Shown here: positions 60,527 through 64,000 of the stretch, piece by piece
How positions within the stretch are numbered: the first letter of the stretch is position 1
How the letters are laid out: the number at the start of each line of letters is the position of its first letter
Origin: an uncultured Fibrobacter sp.
GTDB taxonomy: Bacteria; Fibrobacterota; Fibrobacteria; Fibrobacterales; Fibrobacteraceae
DNA: 64,000 nucleotides
Direction: 5' to 3'
Assembly: GCF_900316465.1 (NCBI RefSeq)
Contig: NZ_ONDD01000001.1
Span: 124,001 to 188,000 of the forward strand
Translations under genes and position numbers: made by a program
Notes under the pieces: model-generated
What the model saw: the letters and a program-made list of their open reading frames with translations, nothing else
What the model was told of the DNA's origin: nothing
Databases searched by the model: none

Positions 60527-61549
60527 TTAGTTCGAAGATGCAATCAAAACCGGGCGATATTTATCCAGGTCTTCGAGAATGCGAGCCGCACCCTTACAGA
60601 CGCAAGTCAGAGCTTCATCAATCACGTTCACCGAAAGACCCGTTTCCTTACGGATACGTTCATCAAAGCCGCGCAGCTGAGAACCACCACCCGTCATGAT
60701 GATACCCTTGTCGTAAATATCGGCAGAGAGTTCCGGCGGAGTAATGCTCAAGGCCTGCTTCACGGCTTCGATAATGGCCGTCACAGGTTCATTCAAGGCT
60801 TCACGGATTTCGGCGCTGTTAATGGTCGTGGTACGCGGCATGCCTGCCAAGAAGTCATGACCCTTCACTTCCATGGTCAGTTCTTCTTCAAGCGGGCTTG
60901 CAGAGCCAATCTGGATCTTGATCTGTTCTGCAGTGCTATCACCCACGCAAAGATTGTACATGGTACGGAGGTAGCGGACAATGGCCTCGTCCATTTCGTC
61001 ACCGCCCACACGCACAGAGGCGTTGCAAACGGTGCCGTTCAAAGCGATCACGGCGATATCGGAAGTACCACCGCCAATATCCACAATCATGTTACCCACA
61101 GGGTCTTCCACAGGAATGCCCATACCGATAGCGGCAGCCATAGGTTCATGTACCAGGTGAACTTCCTTGGCACCGGCCTGCTTGGCAGCATCGATCACGG
61201 CACGCTTTTCCACTTCGGTAATTCCAGAAGGAACACCGACCACCACGCGGGGTTTCACCATCCACAGCGGGTACTTCTGCACGCGCTTGATGAATGTCTG
61301 CAAAAGGTTTTCTACCAGTTCGAAATCGGCAATCACGCCATCACGCATCGGGCGCACGGCACGGCTTTCGCCAGGCGTACGGCCAAGCATCTTTTTCGCT
61401 TCGAAACCGATGGCAGAGACACGGTTATTTTTGCTGTCCACCGCAATAACCGTAGGTTCATTAATGACAATTCCCTGACCTGCCACATGGACCAACGTAT
61501 TCGCTGTGCCGAGGTCAATACCGATATCGCAAGAAAAGAGGCCGAACAA
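60527..61549 (-). CDS. mreB: Rod-shape actin homologue MreB
   Basis: 340 residues, TTG start at 61549 with AAGGAT seven bases before it and no ATG near. The actin-fold motifs are IGIDLGTANTLV (phosphate 1), VDIGGGTSDIAVI (phosphate 2) and GIIMTGGGSQLRG (adenosine). MreB filaments guide elongation-type wall growth. It leads the mreBCD-mrdA-rodA operon. Confidence 0.96.
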   Translation of the reverse strand: MFGLFSCDIGIDLGTANTLVHVAGQGIVINEPTVIAVDSKNNRVSAIGFEAKKMLGRTPGESRAVRPMRDGVIADFELVENLLQTFIKRVQKYPLWMVKPRVVVGVPSGITEVEKRAVIDAAKQAGAKEVHLVHEPMAAAIGMGIPVEDPVGNMIVDIGGGTSDIAVIALNGTVCNASVRVGGDEMDEAIVRYLRTMYNLCVGDSTAEQIKIQIGSASPLEEELTMEVKGHDFLAGMPRTTTINSAEIREALNEPVTAIIEAVKQALSITPPELSADIYDKGIIMTGGGSQLRGFDERIRKETGLSVNVIDEALTCVCKGAARILEDLDKYRPVLIASSN

Positions 61550-61587
61550 GATCCAATCCTTTTTTAAGATTTAACTTCCGTAAAAAA

Positions 61588-61593
61588 AATATA
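61588..61593 (-). promoter_or_regulatory. -10 box of the mre operon
   Basis: TATATT on the minus strand with a leader of about 32 nt carrying an AAGGAT Shine-Dalgarno before the TTG start. Confidence 0.5.
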
Positions 61594-61599
61594 AAAAAA

Positions 61600-61965
61600 C
61601 TACCGCAACGTGTCCGCGCCGAACTTCCATTCTTTCTTGTAGCGGTCCCAACCGCGCGTATTCACGTCGTAGCGATACTTGCGCTTCTCGTGCATGGCGA
61701 TGTCTTTGTAGATAAAGAAATCAACCTCGGCATAGGCCGCATAAATGCGGGCCTCTGCGCCATCGAAAAGCCTAAAGTCCTTGACTCGGTAATAAGGCGT
61801 ATCCAAGAGCCCTTCGCGCGTTTTAGAAGACTTGATGGTTTCAGCCACCATGAACTTCAAGTCATCTTGCAGGTAATTAGTTAATTTGTTCTCAATACGT
61901 TCCGTCGGTTCGGAACAACCCACAAGAAAGGCCGCAAAAGTCAATACACAAACAAGTAATCTCAT
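61600..61965 (-). CDS. Small lipoprotein of unknown function
   Basis: 121 residues from the ATG at 61965. This start gives a clean lipoprotein signal (MRLLVCVLTFAAFLVGC, lipid on Cys17) and sits 6 nt after a TACTTT box. Another ATG two codons earlier touches the box, and the open frame reaches back to 62010, inside which no Shine-Dalgarno is seen. The mature part (about 105 residues) has YAAYAEVDFFIYKDIA and ends in an aromatic/charged block RGWDRYKKEWKFGADTLR. No family recognised. Confidence 0.7.
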   Translation of the reverse strand: MRLLVCVLTFAAFLVGCSEPTERIENKLTNYLQDDLKFMVAETIKSSKTREGLLDTPYYRVKDFRLFDGAEARIYAAYAEVDFFIYKDIAMHEKRKYRYDVNTRGWDRYKKEWKFGADTLR

Positions 61966-61971
61966 GCCCAT

Positions 61972-61977
61972 AAAGTA
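61972..61977 (-). promoter_or_regulatory. -10 box of the 61600 lipoprotein gene, leaderless type
   Basis: TACTTT on the minus strand with 6 nt (ATGGGC) to the ATG at 61965. Confidence 0.4.
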
Positions 61978-62014
61978 GAAAATCAACCGCCGAAAAAGAA
62001 ATTGCCACAAGCAA

Positions 62015-62041
62015 CAAAAACGCCCCTTCCAAGAGGGGCGT
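62015..62041 (-). terminator. Terminator of the outer-membrane barrel gene
   Basis: 7-bp stem CGCCCCT/AGGGGCG with a 6-nt loop and a T5 run on the minus strand, 34 nt after the stop. Confidence 0.88.
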
Positions 62042-62074
62042 CTTCGTATTCAAGTCCGAGCAATTCCGTAGGAA

Positions 62075-63382
62075 TTAGAACGAGTAGGTAGCATCGAGGC
62101 GAGAGAAGATGCGGCCTTCACCCTGGAACGGGTTGCGGAACAGCAGGTCTTCTGCAACAGTCACGTCGATCTTCAGGCGTTCTTCGATATTGATACCGAA
62201 ACCGAATCCAACGTGGTCGTCGGCAGAGCCGTCAGCCAGCGGGTTGGTAGAGAAGAACGTACCGTCGTCCTTGCAAATGCCATAGCGGGAATCGGAGTAG
62301 TTGTTCTTGGAGTTCACGTCGCAATCGGTGTAGAGAATGGACTTCTGGCCACCCACACGGATAACGAACCAATCCCACCAAATGTTACGTTCGATACCGA
62401 AGCTGACCTTGCCGCCAACATCGGAACGCTTGTCCCAATGAGGATCTTCGTCGTCACGGGCATCATAAATCCATGCGCCACCGTTCACAGTCTTGTCGTA
62501 GAACCAGTCATGAGCCTTCTTCTGATTCCAGATGAAGTCAAGACCAAGCCAGAAGAAACCGCGATCCATAGCGACGTTAATGCCCATACCAGCTTGAGCA
62601 TGCTTGTCTTCGATACCAGGAGCCTGAGCGAGCTTGATAGAAGCGGCCGGAACCAGTTCACCATCAATTGCTTCCATGGTGAAGAAAGCGCGAGCCTTGG
62701 CGAGAATCGTGAAATCGCCATCGTCAAAGAAGCTGTGGCGATCCGGGCCATACTGCACACGAGCAATACCGCCAGACACTTCGTAGGAGGTGCCGCTACC
62801 CGTCTGGAAGTTCAAACCTGCGTCCAACTGAACGAGAGATGCATAAGCATCGTCGTTAGTCTGGTAGGTGCCGCTTTCATCGAGGTCGCCGCCATCCTGA
62901 TGAGCGATATAAATATGCAAGCCCCAAGCGTCACCACTGGAGAACGTGCCGCCCAAGAAGCCATCAAAGTTCGTCACCGTTTCAGGAACAACAGCGTAGG
63001 TGCTCTTACCAGTCTGCACGTAGTCCGGCAGATACATGGCGAGGTCGTTGTTGACGCGGCCAAAGAGACCACCGATCGAGAACTTCGGGTCGGGAATATT
63101 GTCTTCACCAAAAGAAATCGAGAAGATGCCACCAAAAGTCGGGTGCTGCGGATCAACATTGCCGCCAGCAGACATGTTGTTGTCGGTATAGGCACCGAAA
63201 CCACCGATCAAATAGTTGGAGTAAAGATTTACGTTTGCGGGGTTATCGAAGATGCTTACATCGTCCATGATGTAAGTAGAGTTCTTGCCCATGGATTCAA
63301 CACGTGCAAAGGTTGCAAAAGCAGAACCCACGCCAAGAATACCGAATGCGGCTCCAACCGCGGCAGCTGTTCTTAAGTTCAT
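62075..63382 (-). CDS. Outer-membrane beta-barrel protein
   Basis: 435 residues. A signal peptide (TAAAVGAAFGILGVGSAFA) is followed by SIFDNPANVNLYSNYLIGGF, a start typical of FadL/PorV-like barrels in which an Asn-Pro-Ala motif follows the N-terminal hatch. The rest has alternating polar/apolar strands and ends in an aromatic residue (RLDATYSF), as outer-membrane barrels do. Possible roles are transport or type IX-linked assembly; neither can be shown here. Good Shine-Dalgarno (AGGAG). It lies downstream of the AgmX-like gene behind a terminator. Confidence 0.8.
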   Translation of the reverse strand: MNLRTAAAVGAAFGILGVGSAFATFARVESMGKNSTYIMDDVSIFDNPANVNLYSNYLIGGFGAYTDNNMSAGGNVDPQHPTFGGIFSISFGEDNIPDPKFSIGGLFGRVNNDLAMYLPDYVQTGKSTYAVVPETVTNFDGFLGGTFSSGDAWGLHIYIAHQDGGDLDESGTYQTNDDAYASLVQLDAGLNFQTGSGTSYEVSGGIARVQYGPDRHSFFDDGDFTILAKARAFFTMEAIDGELVPAASIKLAQAPGIEDKHAQAGMGINVAMDRGFFWLGLDFIWNQKKAHDWFYDKTVNGGAWIYDARDDEDPHWDKRSDVGGKVSFGIERNIWWDWFVIRVGGQKSILYTDCDVNSKNNYSDSRYGICKDDGTFFSTNPLADGSADDHVGFGFGINIEERLKIDVTVAEDLLFRNPFQGEGRIFSRLDATYSF

Positions 63383-63410
63383 TGGAAAACTCCTATTGAA
63401 ATTTCTGTTT

Positions 63411-63418
63411 TAAAGTTA
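63411..63418 (-). promoter_or_regulatory. -10 (TAACTTTA) of the outer-membrane barrel gene
   Basis: TAACTTTA on the minus strand with a leader of about 25 nt and an AGGAG before the ATG at 63382. Confidence 0.35.
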
Positions 63419-63503
63419 GTTTAATTAAACGAAAAACGCAATAAAATTTTAAACAAAAGTCAACTTTTTTTATACAAACCGACTGGAACCGTTATCTACA
63501 ATA

Positions 63504-63538
63504 CAAAAAAGGCCGGACTTGACAGTCCGGTCTTTTTT
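63504..63538 (-). terminator. Terminator of the AgmX-like gene
   Basis: 7-bp stem CCGGACT/AGTCCGG extended by G-U and G-C pairs, 4-nt loop, T6 run on either strand. Confidence 0.88.
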
Positions 63539-63553
63539 CAAGTTTTCGCCGAA

Positions 63554-64000
63554 TTATTCGGAGAAGGTGAACGGGATCGTAACAGTGGTGTTACCAGACT
63601 TCACCTTGCTGAACTTCCAGCGGCTCACAGCGTTCTTGACTTCGCCGTCAAATTCGCCGTAACCGGTCGTAGAAGAAGCAATGGAGATGCTGATGATTTC
63701 GCCACCCGGAGCGATCGTGAACTTCAAGGTAACCTTACCCTGGAAGCCCGGTTTCTTCTTCAGGAACTTGTTATAGATGTGGCGGAGACCCGGAGTACGC
63801 TGACGCACAACCTTCATGATGTCTGCAGCGGAACGAGATCCACCACCGGCACCCATGTCGATATCGCGTTCAGACGGAGTCCTGATGGAACCCTTAGCCT
63901 TGGTAGCGATACCACCGCCACCGCCGCCGAGAAGACCTGCCAGGCCGTCACCGATACCACCGGAACCACCTTCGGCATAACCTTCGTTAAAGCCACCATC
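63554..64000 (-). CDS. AgmX/TonB-like protein, C-terminal part (5' end outside window)
   Basis: 148 codons are visible and the frame is open at the window edge. The visible part begins with a glycine-rich region (up to six Gly in a row), followed by TonB-like C-terminal domain of the AgmX/PglI type: KVVRQRTPGLRHIYNKFLKK, GKVTLKFTIAPGGEI, SRWKFSKVKSG and a final IPFTFSE. Such proteins take part in TonB-type energy transfer or gliding in related groups. An inner ATG at 63856 is not the start because the glycine-rich reading frame continues upstream. Confidence 0.88.
   Translation of the reverse strand, partial: DGGFNEGYAEGGSGGIGDGLAGLLGGGGGGIATKAKGSIRTPSERDIDMGAGGGSRSAADIMKVVRQRTPGLRHIYNKFLKKKPGFQGKVTLKFTIAPGGEIISISIASSTTGYGEFDGEVKNAVSRWKFSKVKSGNTTVTIPFTFSE

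Overview
The window looks like a piece of chromosome from a Fibrobacter-type bacterium, a gut or rumen cellulose degrader of the Fibrobacteres/FCB group. The evidence is three fibro-slime proteins, a secreted GH5 cellulase with long poly-serine linkers, C-terminal type IX-like sorting domains, CotH/lamin-tail lipoproteins, an AgmX-like TonB-type protein, and promoters of the TAnnTTTG kind. No phage, insertion sequence, CRISPR array or rRNA gene is visible; this is mostly core and lifestyle genes.

Layout. 1-6216 (minus): a surface-glycan operon, read ugd (UDP-glucose dehydrogenase), a WecG/TagA glycosyltransferase, a polymerase-like membrane protein, a GT2, a GT32-like transferase and a CDP-glycerol glycerophosphotransferase cut by the window edge. 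6378-9191: a CotH-kinase/lamin-tail lipoprotein. 9242-15501 (minus): mlaD-like, HPr, PTS enzyme I, soluble lytic transglycosylase and an EamA transporter. 15584-18851 (minus): a catalytically incomplete M16 peptidase, an unknown exported protein and a TrmH-type methyltransferase. 18900-23963 (plus): gluQ, then a 1365-residue protein of the DUF4011/SF1-helicase/DUF3320 family in which every helicase motif is degenerate. 24034-39144: a SPOR protein, two tandem giant fibro-slime genes, an FHA-GGDEF diguanylate cyclase, a MATE pump and a third fibro-slime gene with a sorting domain. 39288-43984: a lipoprotein, an arylamine N-acetyltransferase-like protein, azlCD and the GH5 cellulase. 44184-48559: a small secreted protein, mltG, a second MATE pump, a small exported protein and birA. 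48578-51000 (minus): ubiE/ubiX/ubiA-type genes, probably late menaquinone synthesis. 51072-53618: a second CotH lipoprotein. 53792-55250: tRNA-Phe, an HD-GYP protein and tRNA-Ser. 55293-61549 (minus): mreB, mreC, mreD, mrdA, rodA and a ComF-like gene. 61600-64000: a small lipoprotein, an outer-membrane barrel and the 3' end of an AgmX-like gene.

Two things stand out. First, start signals fall into two classes. Sixteen genes that lead transcription units have a -10 box (TAnATT type) only 6-10 nt before the start codon, with at most a weak Shine-Dalgarno sequence, which predicts leaderless mRNAs. The secreted-protein genes and the PTS gene instead have normal leaders with clear Shine-Dalgarno sequences. 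Several of the leaderless promoters are fused to the U-tract of the preceding terminator. Second, the gene at 19866-23963 keeps the full length and layout of a helicase-nuclease family but has lost Walker A, Walker B, the GDxxQ block and the arginine motifs, while acidic residues of the C-terminal nuclease remain. It is the best candidate here for an undescribed function.
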